From contig JAHBXY010000079.1 in the NCBI GenBank assembly GCA_019636275.1, positions 1-40,204 of the forward strand: DNA of 40,204 nucleotides. The letters run 5' to 3'. Origin of the DNA: Planctomycetota bacterium (lineage in GTDB: Bacteria > Planctomycetota > J058). How positions within the stretch are numbered: position 1 is the first letter of the stretch; each line of letters begins with the position of its first letter. Positions 25,722 to 34,203 of this stretch are shown here, one piece after another. The notes beneath the pieces were generated by a model. It had not been told where the DNA came from. It searched no databases and saw only the letters and a program-made list of their open reading frames with translations. The position numbers and the translations under genes are program-made.

Positions 25722-26516
25722 ATGTCCACGCGGTTTCCGCTCACGCTCGGCCTGGCGCTCGTCTGCGCCGTCGGGCTGACCGGGCTGGTGACGGCCCAGA
25801 ACAACCCGCCCCAGCAGCCCCCCCGCCAGGCCGGCGGCGGCGGCCGTCCGCTCAAGGTGGGCGTCGTCGACATCGGGATCCTCTTCCGCGACTACAAGCG
25901 CAAGGACACGCTCGAGCAGGCGGTCAACCAGGTGCGCGAGCAGATCAAGTCGGACCTCGAGGCCGACGCCGAGGAGATCCGCCGCAAGCGCATCCAGCTG
26001 GACAAGGCGTTCACGCCCGGGACCGAGCCCTACAGCATCCTGCGCGACGAGATCAAGCAGGCCACGTTCGTCTACGAGCTCAAGACCGAGCGGCTGCAGA
26101 ACCAGCTGAAGAAGCGGGTCGAGGAGCTGACGCTCCAGATCCTCGACGAGCTGAACGCGACGATCCGCGCCTACGGCGAGCGGCACGGCTACGACCTGAT
26201 CCTCAAGAGCGACCGCGAGGAGGGCCTCGAGGGGCTGCAGAGCGAGCTCACGCAGCAGTTCCAGGAGCGCATCTTCCGGGCGCAGATCTCGGACGTGCTC
26301 TACTTCGCCCAGCAGGTCGACGTGACCGACGGCGTGAAGGCGCAGCTCAACTCGGACAGCAACGTCAAGCGCATGGAGCAGCTCCAGCGCGACCGCGAGC
26401 AGAAGCGCCAGGCGGCGGTCAACGCCCCGGTGCAGCCGGCGAACCAGGGCGCGCAGCCGCCCCAGGCGCCGGGGACGCCCCCGAGCGCCCCGCCGCCCGC
26501 CCAGAGGGGGCGCTGA
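25722..26516 (+). CDS. skp: OmpH/Skp-family periplasmic chaperone
   Basis: A 264-aa protein. The signal peptide (MSTRFPLTLGLALVCAVGLT, cleavage near VTA-QN) is followed by a Gly/Pro linker, the strand KVGVVDIGILFRDYK typical of OmpH, a long charged coiled coil (about 60-150) and a return strand (YGERHGYDLILK). The C-terminal tail is Pro/Gln-rich. It is longer than E. coli Skp (161 aa) but has the same plan. It holds unfolded outer-membrane proteins for BamA. ATG at 25722 has GGAGG just upstream. lpxC-fabZ starts right after its stop codon. Confidence 0.88.
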   Translation: MSTRFPLTLGLALVCAVGLTGLVTAQNNPPQQPPRQAGGGGRPLKVGVVDIGILFRDYKRKDTLEQAVNQVREQIKSDLEADAEEIRRKRIQLDKAFTPGTEPYSILRDEIKQATFVYELKTERLQNQLKKRVEELTLQILDELNATIRAYGERHGYDLILKSDREEGLEGLQSELTQQFQERIFRAQISDVLYFAQQVDVTDGVKAQLNSDSNVKRMEQLQRDREQKRQAAVNAPVQPANQGAQPPQAPGTPPSAPPPAQRGR

Positions 26517-27896
26517 TTGGACGACACAGCCACCGTCCCCGCGCCGCAACCCCGGGCGACGCGGGCGCCGCGAAACCAGCGCACGGTCGCCCGGCCGGCC
26601 GAGCTCACGGGCGTCGGCCTGCACACCGGCGTGCGCACCACCGTGCGCCTCAAGCCGGCCGAGCCGAACACGGGCGTCGTGTTCGTGCGCACGGACATTC
26701 CGGGCTACGTGCGCATCCCGGCCACGGTGAAGCACCGGGTGAGCATCCAGCGGCGCACGGCGCTGCGCCGCGGCGAGGCCGAGGTGCACACGACCGAGCA
26801 CCTGCTGAGCGTCTTCGCGGGCGTCGGGATCGACAACGTCGAGGTCGAGCTCGACGGCCCCGAGCTCCCCGGCGGTGACGGCAGCGCGCGGCCGTTCGTC
26901 GGCCTCCTCCAGCAGGCGGGCGTGCACGACCAGGACGTGGCCGTGCGCGAGGTCGTCATCAAGGAGCCGATCGGGATCAGCGAGAACGGCGCCAGCCTGG
27001 TCGCGCTCCCCTACGACGGCCTGCGCGTGAGCTACACGCTCGACTACCCGCTGCCGACGCTCCCGTCGATGCACTACACGGTCGAGCTCGACCCCGAGCG
27101 CTACGAGGCCGACGTCGCGCCGGCGCGCACGTTCGTCCTGCGCCGCGAGGCGGAGATGCTCCTGGCCGCCGGCCTGGGCAAGGGCGCGAACACCGAGAAC
27201 ACCGTCGTCATCAACGACGACGGCAAGGTCGACGGGTCCATGCGCTTCGCCGACGAGCCGGTGCGCCACAAGGTGCTCGACATCCTCGGCGACCTGGCCC
27301 TCCTGGGCGCGCCGCTCCGGGCGCACATCATCGCCGTCAAGAGCGGCCACGAGCTCAACGCCGCCCTGGTGAAGAAGATCGCCGAGCGCGAGGACGAGCT
27401 GCTGCACGAGGGCGACGAGCCCGCCGGCGTGGCGCTCGACATCCGCGAGATCACGCGCATCCTCCCGCACCGCTACCCCTTCCTCCTCGTCGACCGGATC
27501 ATCGAGGTCCAGGGCGCGCAGCGCGCGGTCGGCATCAAGAACGTCACCTTCAACGAGCCCTTCTTCCAGGGCCACTTCCCCGGCCAGCCGGTCATGCCGG
27601 GCGTCCTGCTCATCGAGGCGGCGGCGCAGGTCACGGGCGCCATGCTGCTCGGCAGCCGCGAGCACGCGGGCAAGCTGGCCTACCTGCTGGGCGTCGACGC
27701 GTTCAAGTTCCGCAAGACCGTCGTCCCCGGCGACCGCGTCGTGATCGAGAGCGAGGCCCTGCGCATCAAGGAGCGCACCGGCCAGGCGCGCGTGAAGGCC
27801 ACCGTGGACAACCACGTCGTGTGCGAGGGCGTGCTCAAGTTCATGCTCATCGACACGGCCGCGTCGTCCTCGGCCTCGGCGCCAGTGGACGGGTGA
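26517..27896 (+). CDS. lpxC-fabZ: LpxC-FabZ fusion: UDP-acyl-GlcNAc deacetylase / hydroxyacyl-ACP dehydratase
   Basis: A 459-aa fusion. LpxC (about 20-300), the committed zinc deacetylase of lipid A synthesis, has HTTEHLLS (Glu94, His95), RHKVLDILGD (His251, Lys252, Asp255) and SGHELN (His278), equivalent to the E. coli zinc and catalytic residues. FabZ (about 305-445) has ILPHRYPFLLVDR, GHFPGQPVMPGVLLIEAAAQ (His353, Glu367) and dehydrates 3-hydroxyacyl-ACP. The start is TTG at 26517, directly after the skp stop and preceded by AGAGGGGG. Such fusions are known in Bacteroidetes and Planctomycetes; joining both enzymes may balance lipid A against phospholipid. Confidence 0.95.
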   Translation: MDDTATVPAPQPRATRAPRNQRTVARPAELTGVGLHTGVRTTVRLKPAEPNTGVVFVRTDIPGYVRIPATVKHRVSIQRRTALRRGEAEVHTTEHLLSVFAGVGIDNVEVELDGPELPGGDGSARPFVGLLQQAGVHDQDVAVREVVIKEPIGISENGASLVALPYDGLRVSYTLDYPLPTLPSMHYTVELDPERYEADVAPARTFVLRREAEMLLAAGLGKGANTENTVVINDDGKVDGSMRFADEPVRHKVLDILGDLALLGAPLRAHIIAVKSGHELNAALVKKIAEREDELLHEGDEPAGVALDIREITRILPHRYPFLLVDRIIEVQGAQRAVGIKNVTFNEPFFQGHFPGQPVMPGVLLIEAAAQVTGAMLLGSREHAGKLAYLLGVDAFKFRKTVVPGDRVVIESEALRIKERTGQARVKATVDNHVVCEGVLKFMLIDTAASSSASAPVDG

Positions 27897-27935
27897 GCCG
27901 GGCTCCTCGCCCCCGCTCCCGCGACGAGGAGTGAC

Positions 27936-28011
27936 TCACACCAGAGGAGCAGAGGAGGCAGCGGCGTGCGGTCGCTCCCGCCCCTCTGCTCCCTCTGCTC
28001 CTCTGTTGTGA
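27936..28011. repeat. Inverted repeat with CAGAGGAG arms
   Basis: TCACACCAGAGGAGCAGAGG (27936-27955) pairs with 27992-28011 with one mismatch. Pairing can extend outward through GCGA(C)GAGGA. The arms again consist of short tandem purine units. It lies between lpxC-fabZ and the oxidoreductase and could act as the operon terminator or be a MITE-like repeat. Confidence 0.65.
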
Positions 28012-28030
28012 TCCTCGCGCCTTCGTCCGG

Positions 28031-28036
28031 TATGCT
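28031..28036 (+). promoter_or_regulatory. Possible -10 for the oxidoreductase gene
   Basis: TATGCT, with TTGTGA (28006-28011) 19 bases upstream at the edge of the inverted repeat. The ATG follows 21 bases later. Confidence 0.3.
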
Positions 28037-28057
28037 CACGGGCCGGGAGAGGCGCCC

Positions 28058-29179
28058 ATGGCGAAGCTGCGCGTCGGCGTGGTCGGGGTCGGCCCCATGG
28101 GCCAGGGCCACGTCAAGCACTACAAGGGCCTCGCCGGCTGCGAGCTGGTGGCGGTCTCCGACATGGACCCGGCGCGCCGGGCCGAGGCGGCCACGAAGAG
28201 CGGCGCCATGGCCTTCTCCGACCCGACGGCCATGATCGGCCGCGTCGACGCCGTCTCGATCGCCACGCCCACCGTGACCCACCTGGAGCTGGCCCTGCGC
28301 TTCATCGACGCGGGCGTCCACGTGCTCGTCGAGAAGCCCATGGCGGCCAGCTCCCGCGAGGCGGAGGAGATGGTCGAGGCCGCCCGGCGCAAGGGCGTCG
28401 TCCTGCAGGTCGGGCACATCGAGCGCTTCAACCCGGCCTTCAAGGCGGCGAAGGCGGTGCTGAACGACCCGCGCTACGTGATCGCCGACCGCCTCTCGCC
28501 CTACTCCTTCCGCTCGCGCGACATCGGCGTCGTGCACGACCTCATGATCCACGACCTCGACATCCTGCTCGAGTTCATCGACGACGACGTCGCCTCGCTC
28601 GAGGCCATCGGGATCCCGGTCCTCTCGCACACCGAGGACATGGTCGACGCGCGCCTGCGCCTGAGGAACGGCGCCCTGGCCGACATCCGCTCCAGCCGCG
28701 TGTCCATGAAGAAGATGCGCAAGATCCGCGTGTTCCAGAGCGACGGCTACGTGTCGATCGACTACGGGGCCAACGCGCTGTCGATCTTCCGCAAGAGCGA
28801 GGCGTTCCGCACCGGCGCCATCGATCCGCAGACGCTCGACCCCTCCGGCCTCGAGGACCCCTTCGGGTTCGTCTTCGGCCAGCTCCTCGAGGTGCAGGAG
28901 CACTCGCTCTCCTCGACCGACGCTCTCCGCGACCAGCTCACCAGCTTCCTCGAGGCCTGCCGCGGCGAGCACCCGCCGGAGGTCCCGGGCGAGGACGGCC
29001 TGCGGGCCGTGCGCCTGGCCGACCGCATCCAGTCCGAGGTGCAGCACTACCTGGCCCGGGAGGCCGACCGGGCCGGGATCCAGCTCCCCCGCCCTGGCCG
29101 GGGCGCCGGCGCCTTCCAGGAGCGCCGGACCGAGCGCTACGGGCCCGACGACCTGCCCCCGGGCGCGCCCCGCGCCTGA
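28058..29179 (+). CDS. Gfo/Idh/MocA-family NAD(P)-dependent oxidoreductase
   Basis: A 373-aa protein. The Rossmann fold opens VGVVGVGPMGQGH; VLVEKPMA is the conserved EKP motif; GHIERFNPAF and HDLMIHDLDILLEF line the sugar-binding half. GHIERFNP is typical of members acting on UDP-amino sugars, such as UDP-GlcNAc 3-dehydrogenase (GnnA). Placed after lpxC-fabZ, a role in lipid A or surface-sugar synthesis is likely, but no gnnB-like aminotransferase is in the window, so the substrate is inferred. ATG at 28058 has GGGAGAGG upstream. The C-terminal 30 residues are charged and without homology that I recognise. Confidence 0.85.
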   Translation: MAKLRVGVVGVGPMGQGHVKHYKGLAGCELVAVSDMDPARRAEAATKSGAMAFSDPTAMIGRVDAVSIATPTVTHLELALRFIDAGVHVLVEKPMAASSREAEEMVEAARRKGVVLQVGHIERFNPAFKAAKAVLNDPRYVIADRLSPYSFRSRDIGVVHDLMIHDLDILLEFIDDDVASLEAIGIPVLSHTEDMVDARLRLRNGALADIRSSRVSMKKMRKIRVFQSDGYVSIDYGANALSIFRKSEAFRTGAIDPQTLDPSGLEDPFGFVFGQLLEVQEHSLSSTDALRDQLTSFLEACRGEHPPEVPGEDGLRAVRLADRIQSEVQHYLAREADRAGIQLPRPGRGAGAFQERRTERYGPDDLPPGAPRA

Positions 29180-29209
29180 CCCTCGCGCCCGGCCGCGGGC
29201 CTCGTATGA

Positions 29210-29238
29210 TTGATGGCTCGCGCGGGCTCGGCTAGAAT
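29210..29238 (+). promoter_or_regulatory. Promoter of rpsB-tsf operon
   Basis: TTGATG (29210-29215), a 17-base spacer and TAGAAT (29233-29238). It is the best sigma70-like promoter in the window and uses the same hexamers as tRNA-Ile. It gives a leader of about 130 bases before rpsB. Confidence 0.75.
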
Positions 29239-29244
29239 CCCGCG

Positions 29245-29375
29245 CTTCCATCGTGTGGACCCGCCGCGGGCGGGCAGTAAAGAGATACGACCAACAACAG
29301 GGTCCCCGGCGGACGGAGGGAGACAGCCCTCCATAACTCCGCGCTCGCCGGACAACCCCACGGCAGGAGAATCGC
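29245..29375 (+). promoter_or_regulatory. rpsB 5' leader, possible autoregulatory RNA
   Basis: About 130 untranslated bases with hairpins CCCGCC/GGGCGG (near 29268) and GGAGGG-AGACAG-CCCTCC (29315-29332), then an unpaired stretch and the ribosome site. Ribosomal-protein leaders of this size often bind their product (S2). No known motif was recognised. Confidence 0.35.
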
Positions 29376-30164
29376 GTGGCTCTCGTCACCCTCGAGGAGT
29401 TGATCCAGGCCGGCGTCCACTTCGGGCACCGCGCCAGCCGCTGGAACCCGAAGATGGCGCCGTTCATCTACGGGAAGCGGAACTCGATCCACATCATCAA
29501 CCTGAAGGAGACCGTCCGCGGCCTGCTGCGGGCGACCCACTTCCTCGAGCGCCTGGTGCGCAGCGGGGGCGAGGTGCTGATCGTCGGCACCAAGCCGCAG
29601 CTCCGCGCGCTGGTCAAGGCCGAGGCCGAGCGCTGCGGCATGCACGTCGTGTCGGAGCGCTGGCTGGGCGGCACGCTGACCAACCACCTGACGATCCGCA
29701 GCCGCCTCAAGCGCCTCGAGGAGATCGAGGAGACCGAGAAGGGCGGCGAGGCCGCCTACATGTCGAAGAAGCTCCTCTCGGCCATGGCGCGCGAGAAGAA
29801 GAAGCTGATTCGTAATCTCGACGGCATCCGGCGCATGCACCGCCTGCCCTCGGCGCTGATCATCATCGACCCGCGCCGCGAGGAGAGCGCCCTCAACGAG
29901 TGCCACAAGATGGGCATCCCGTCGGTGTGCGTGATCGACACCGACGCCGATCCGGACCGCGTCGACATCGCCATCCCCGCCAACGACGACGCCTACCGCT
30001 CGGTGCACGCCGTCCTGTCGAAGCTCACCGACGCGGTCCTCCGCGGCCGGGAGAAGCACGACGTCGCCCGCGGCGTGTCCAAGACGGGCGGCGCCCCCGC
30101 CGCGCCGGCGGAGGAGCCCGTGGCGGCCGCCGCCAGCGCCGAGCCGAAGACCGCCGAGGCCTAG
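29376..30164 (+). CDS. rpsB: 30S ribosomal protein S2
   Basis: A 262-aa S2. Family signatures: LIQAGVHFGHRASRWNPKMA, IHIINLKET, GTKPQLRALV, RWLGGTLTN and the C-terminal PSALIIIDP..IPANDDA. A Pro/Ala-rich tail of about 30 residues follows the core. GTG at 29376 has AGGAGA seven bases upstream. It heads the classic rpsB-tsf-pyrH-frr order. Confidence 0.97.
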   Translation: MALVTLEELIQAGVHFGHRASRWNPKMAPFIYGKRNSIHIINLKETVRGLLRATHFLERLVRSGGEVLIVGTKPQLRALVKAEAERCGMHVVSERWLGGTLTNHLTIRSRLKRLEEIEETEKGGEAAYMSKKLLSAMAREKKKLIRNLDGIRRMHRLPSALIIIDPRREESALNECHKMGIPSVCVIDTDADPDRVDIAIPANDDAYRSVHAVLSKLTDAVLRGREKHDVARGVSKTGGAPAAPAEEPVAAAASAEPKTAEA

Positions 30165-30182
30165 GCGCCTCGCTGACACCAG

Positions 30183-30222
30183 GGCGCCGGGTCGTCCGTC
30201 CTCGCGGCGGGCGCCCGGCGCC
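30183..30222 (+). terminator. GC hairpin between rpsB and tsf
   Basis: GGCGCCGGG (30183-30191) and CCCGGCGCC (30214-30222) are perfect inverted arms in the 166-base gap. No T tract follows; it may attenuate or be an RNA processing site that sets S2 and EF-Ts levels. Confidence 0.35.
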
Positions 30223-30330
30223 GTTCACCAACCCCGCTGGCCGACCGACCGCGCCGGGCCTCCGCTGGAGTCCCCGGCCGCCGACGTCCGACCCGCCACG
30301 CGTGCCGAACCTCAGGAGCATCGTAGGAAC

Positions 30331-31206
30331 ATGGCCGAGATCACCGCCGCCCTGGTGAAGACCCTGCGCGACAAGACCAACGCGCCCATGGGCAAGTGCA
30401 AGAAGGCGCTCGAGGAGACCGGGGGCGACGTCGACAAGGCGGTCGACCTCCTGCGCGCGCAGGACCCGAAGATGAAGGCGGGCGACGAGCACCAGGCCGC
30501 GGAGGGCATGGTGGCGATCGCCGTCGCGCCCGACGGCAAGGGCGCGGCGCTGGTGCGCCTGCTCTGCGAGACCGACTTCGCCGCGCGCAGCGAGAACTTC
30601 AAGAAGCTCGTCGACGTGGTCACGCGCGAGGTCCTCGCCAGCAAGGTCACGACCGTCGAGGCGGCCAAGGAGCTGCCGGCGGTGAAGAAGGAGATGCAGG
30701 AGGCCGCGGCGCTGACGATCCGCGAGAACCTGCAGCTCGACCGGGCCGAGTTCAAGGCGGTCCAGGGCGACGGCCGCGTCGCCACCTACGTCCACCACAC
30801 GGGCCAGGTCGGCGTCGCGGTGGCCGTGACCGCGCCTGCCGGCGTCGCGGGCAAGCCCGAGCTCGAGGCCGCCCTGCGCGACATCGCCATGCACGCGACC
30901 GCCCACGACCCGGCGCCGGTGGCCGTCGACCGCGACGGCGTCCCGGCCGACCTCGTGGCGCGCGAGCGGGCGGTCTACATGAAGCAGATCGAGGAGAACC
31001 CCGCCGACGCCAAGAAGCCGGAGAACATCAAGGAGAAGATGATCGACGGCAAGATGCGGCGCTTCTACGAGGAGCGGGTCCTGCTCGAGCAGAAGTTCGT
31101 CAAGGACCCCGAGGTCTCGATCCGGCAGCTGCTCGAGCGCACGGGTAAGGCCCTCGGCGGCGACGTGCAGGTCGCCTGGTTCGTCCGCCTCGCCGTCAAG
31201 GGGTGA
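30331..31206 (+). CDS. tsf: Translation elongation factor Ts
   Basis: A 291-aa EF-Ts, the nucleotide-exchange factor of EF-Tu. The N-terminal UBA-like domain has LRDKTNAPMGKCKKALEETG. The core has LLCETDFAARSE (the family TDFVAR motif with substitutions) and a full second subdomain (IDGKMRRFYEERVLLEQKFV). Length is normal. ATG at 30331, with AGGAGCATCGTAGG upstream, follows the 166-base gap after rpsB. Confidence 0.96.
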   Translation: MAEITAALVKTLRDKTNAPMGKCKKALEETGGDVDKAVDLLRAQDPKMKAGDEHQAAEGMVAIAVAPDGKGAALVRLLCETDFAARSENFKKLVDVVTREVLASKVTTVEAAKELPAVKKEMQEAAALTIRENLQLDRAEFKAVQGDGRVATYVHHTGQVGVAVAVTAPAGVAGKPELEAALRDIAMHATAHDPAPVAVDRDGVPADLVARERAVYMKQIEENPADAKKPENIKEKMIDGKMRRFYEERVLLEQKFVKDPEVSIRQLLERTGKALGGDVQVAWFVRLAVKG

Positions 31207-31260
31207 TGATCGGGGCGCGGGGGCGGGCATGACCGCCCCCGCGGGCCCGGGCCGCCGGGG

Positions 31261-31266
31261 TAAGAT
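31261..31266 (+). promoter_or_regulatory. -10-like box before pyrH
   Basis: TAAGAT in otherwise very GC-rich DNA between tsf and pyrH, about 75 bases before the start. No convincing -35 is seen. Confidence 0.3.
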
Positions 31267-31341
31267 GGCGTGGTCGCGCCGCCCCCGCGCCGCCGCGCCG
31301 GCGCCCGCCCGAGGGCGGTAGAAGCCGAAACGAGGACCCCC

Positions 31342-32115
31342 GTGCCCAGCCCCTCGCCCTCGTCCGCGTCCGCCCGCCTGGCGATCGCCCGCGACAAGGC
31401 GCCGCGCCGCATCCTGCTCAAGCTCTCGGGCGAGAGCATGGGCGGCGAGGGGGGCTTCGGCATCAACATCGAGGAGGTCCGCAAGATCGCCGCGAGCTGC
31501 CGCGGGATCCACGAGATGGGCAAGGAGCTGGCGATCGTCGTCGGCGGCGGCAACCTCGTGCGCGGGGCCGAGATCTCCCAGCACGGCCTCGGGCGCGCCA
31601 CGGCCGACTACATGGGCATGCTCGCCACGCTCATCAACGGCCTGGCCCTGCAGGACGTCCTCGAGGGCATGGGCGTGCCCACGCGCTGCACGTCGGCGAT
31701 CTCCACCCACCAGGCGGCCGAGCCGTTCATCCGGCGCAGGGCGATCCGGCACCTCGAGAAGGGGCGCGTCGTGATCCTCGCCGGCGGCACGGGCAACCCG
31801 TACTTCACGACCGACACGTGCGCGACGCTGCGCGCGCAGGAGCTCGGGGCGCAGATCCTGCTCAAGGCGACGAAGGTCGACGGCGTCTACTCGGCCGACC
31901 CGCGCAAGGACCCGAACGCCCAGCGCTACCAGCACCTGACCTACTGGGACGTCATCAACCGCGAGCTCGCGGTCATGGACGCGACGGCCATCACGATGGC
32001 CATGGAGCACGAGCTGCCGATCCTGGTGTTCGACTTCAAGAAGCCGAACAACTTCGCCCGGGCCGTCCAGGGCGAGGAGATCGGCACGCTCATCAGCCGC
32101 GGCGCGGCCGCGTAG
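31342..32115 (+). CDS. pyrH: UMP kinase
   Basis: A 257-aa hexameric amino-acid-kinase-fold enzyme that phosphorylates UMP to UDP. Motifs: RRILLKLSGESMGG, VVGGGNLVRG (phosphate-binding), FTTDTCATLRA and LKATKVDGVYSADP. GTG at 31342 was chosen because GAGG lies six bases upstream and the conserved core begins about 18 residues later; longer frames add low-complexity sequence. frr follows after 21 bases, the usual partner. Confidence 0.96.
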   Translation: MPSPSPSSASARLAIARDKAPRRILLKLSGESMGGEGGFGINIEEVRKIAASCRGIHEMGKELAIVVGGGNLVRGAEISQHGLGRATADYMGMLATLINGLALQDVLEGMGVPTRCTSAISTHQAAEPFIRRRAIRHLEKGRVVILAGGTGNPYFTTDTCATLRAQELGAQILLKATKVDGVYSADPRKDPNAQRYQHLTYWDVINRELAVMDATAITMAMEHELPILVFDFKKPNNFARAVQGEEIGTLISRGAAA

Positions 32116-32136
32116 ACAGACACGAGGGAGGGACCC

Positions 32137-32697
32137 GTGGGGCAAGCCGAGGTCATGCGCGACGCGAAGGACCGCATGCAGAAGTGCGTCGAGCACCTCG
32201 AGGGTGACCTGCGCGGGATCAAGTCCGGCCGGGCGACGCCCGGGCTCGTCGACTCGATCCGCGTCGACTACTACGGCTCGTCGACGCCGCTCAAGCAGCT
32301 GGCGAACATCGGCGCGCCGGAGCCGGCCATGCTCGTGATCAAGCCGTTCGACGCGAGCATCGTCGGCGAGATCGAGAAGGCGATCCTCAAGTCGGGGATC
32401 GGGATCACGCCGCAGAGCGACGGCAAGATCATCCGCCTGCCCGTGCCCGCCCTCTCCGAGGAGCAGCGCAAGAAGTACGTCAAGCTGGCCAAGGACAAGA
32501 CCGAGGCGCAGCGGGTCGCGATCCGCAACGTGCGCCGCGACGCGATCAAGTCGGCCGACGGGCTCTGCAACGACGGGCAGCTCCCCGAGGACCAGGCCGA
32601 GCGCCTGAAGAAGGACCTCGAGGACCTGACCAAGCAGTACACGGGCAAGCTCGACGGGCTCCTCGACGCCAAGACCAAGGAACTGCTGGAGGTCTGA
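32137..32697 (+). CDS. frr: Ribosome recycling factor
   Basis: A 186-aa RRF, which with EF-G splits ribosomes after termination. Conserved: GDLRGIKSGRATPGLVD, YYGSSTPLKQLA, IRLPVPALSEEQRKKYVKLA and RNVRRDAIK. GTG at 32137 has GAGGGAGG upstream. It is the last gene of the rpsB operon, convergent with the receiver-kinase 54 bases downstream; no good terminator was seen in that gap. Confidence 0.97.
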   Translation: MGQAEVMRDAKDRMQKCVEHLEGDLRGIKSGRATPGLVDSIRVDYYGSSTPLKQLANIGAPEPAMLVIKPFDASIVGEIEKAILKSGIGITPQSDGKIIRLPVPALSEEQRKKYVKLAKDKTEAQRVAIRNVRRDAIKSADGLCNDGQLPEDQAERLKKDLEDLTKQYTGKLDGLLDAKTKELLEV

Positions 32698-32751
32698 CGC
32701 CGGCTCCGCCCTCTCTGCGACGAATCGACGTCCGGTCGCGGGGTCGTTCGC

Positions 32752-34065
32752 CTACAGGTCGCGGGTGGCCGTGTCGGACGACGTCGGCGGCGCCGGCGCC
32801 GGCAGGGCGGGCTCGCCCGGGTCGATCCGGGCCGCCTCGAGGGCCGCGATCGCCTCGTCGGCCGAGGCGAAGCGGTCGGCCGGGCGCTTGGCCGCCGCGC
32901 GCGCGATCACCTGGCGCAGGTCGGGGTTCGTGACGGCGGCGGGGATCGGCACCGGGTCGTCGCGCAGGTGCTGCAGCACGGTGGCCGCCCTGGTGTGCTT
33001 GCGCATGGCGACCTCGCCCGTGAGCGCCTCGAGGAGCATCAGCCCCCACGCGTAGAGATCCGCCTGGCCGGTCACCGGCTCGCGGCGAAGGCGCTCGGGC
33101 GCGATGTAGGACGGCGTGCCGCGCAGGCCGGCGCCCGGCGCCTCGGGCGCGTCGGCGATCGCCGCCAGGCCGAAGTCGAGCACGAGGGCGCTGCGGCGGA
33201 ACCCGGTGCTCACGACCATGACGTTCTGCGGCTTGAGGTCGAGGTGCACGACGCCGGCGCGGTGCGCGCAGGAGAGCGCGTCGAGCACCTGCAGGAGGAG
33301 CCGCCGCGCCTCCTCGGGCGCCAGCGGCCCCTGCCGCGCGACGAGCTCGGCCAGCGTCTCGCCCTCGACGAGCTCGAGCACCGTGAACGGATGCCCGCCG
33401 CGGAGCACGCCCCAGTCGATCAGCCGCACGATGTGCGGGTGGCGCAGGCGCCCGATCACCTCCATCTCGCGGCGGAAGAGGCCCAGCTCGGCGACGGCGT
33501 CGCCGGCGCGGTCGGGGCGCAGGAGCTTGACCGCGACCTCCTGGCCGGTCGTGATCTGGCGCGCCCGGTAGACGACCGAGAAGCCGCCCTGCCCCAGGGC
33601 GCCCTCGATCGCGTAGCGCCCCTCGAGCACGGCGCCGACGCCGAGGGCCTCGACGGGCAGCGGCGGCGCCGGGCGGTCGCCCTGCGGCGCGCGCAGGCGC
33701 AGCTGCGCCTCGATCCGCGCCAGGAGCACGGGGAAGTCGACCGGCTTGGCCACGTAGTCGGTGGCCCCGAGGCTCATGGCGGCGACGACGTCCTCGCTGT
33801 CGGTGCGCGCCGTGACCATGATCACGGGGAGCTCGCGCGGCGAGTGCTCGAGGCGGATCGCGCGCAGGACGTCGAGCCCGGAGAGGCCGGGCATGAGCAG
33901 GTCGAGGATCACCAGGTCGAAGGGCCCGCGGGCGAGCGCGTCGAGCGCCAGCCCGCCGTCCTCGACCGCCGTGACCGCGTGGCCCTGGCGCTGCAGGCGG
34001 CGCGTGAGCATGTCACGGCTGTCGGGGTCGTCCTCGACGACGAGCAGGGCGGCGTGCTGGGCCAT
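32752..34065 (-). CDS. Response-regulator receiver fused to Ser/Thr kinase
   Basis: A 437-aa protein. The receiver (1-125) has Glu11/Asp12, phospho-acceptor Asp55 (LVILDLLMPG), Thr85 and Lys107 (KPVD). The kinase (about 150-420) has GQGGFSVVYRA, Lys180, HLDLKPQN (274-281) instead of HRDLKPQN, DFGLA (Asp297) and GTPSYIAPERL. Same plan as the protein at 3907-5079; both replace the HRD arginine, so receiver phosphorylation may control them rather than loop phosphorylation. It is divergent from the H-NOX operon, whose histidine kinase is a candidate phosphodonor (inference). ATG at 34065 sits 12 bases after a -10-like hexamer. Confidence 0.92.
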   Translation of the reverse strand: MAQHAALLVVEDDPDSRDMLTRRLQRQGHAVTAVEDGGLALDALARGPFDLVILDLLMPGLSGLDVLRAIRLEHSPRELPVIMVTARTDSEDVVAAMSLGATDYVAKPVDFPVLLARIEAQLRLRAPQGDRPAPPLPVEALGVGAVLEGRYAIEGALGQGGFSVVYRARQITTGQEVAVKLLRPDRAGDAVAELGLFRREMEVIGRLRHPHIVRLIDWGVLRGGHPFTVLELVEGETLAELVARQGPLAPEEARRLLLQVLDALSCAHRAGVVHLDLKPQNVMVVSTGFRRSALVLDFGLAAIADAPEAPGAGLRGTPSYIAPERLRREPVTGQADLYAWGLMLLEALTGEVAMRKHTRAATVLQHLRDDPVPIPAAVTNPDLRQVIARAAAKRPADRFASADEAIAALEAARIDPGEPALPAPAPPTSSDTATRDL

Positions 34066-34077
34066 GGGCGTGGGCCG

Positions 34078-34083
34078 ACTCTA
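34078..34083 (-). promoter_or_regulatory. -10-like element of receiver-kinase gene
   Basis: TAGAGT on the minus strand, 12 bases before the ATG, so the leader would be only a few bases. It lies in the 138-base divergent gap facing the H-NOX operon. Confidence 0.35.
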
Positions 34084-34203
34084 ATCCCCTGGGGGGCGCG
34101 CCGGGGCAGCTACCCGGTCGGGGGGCGCCCCCAGGCCAGGCGACCGGGGCGGCCGGTTGAAGCCGGGCGGCGGCTCTGGGAACCTACCCGCCGGGAGGGA
34201 CGC

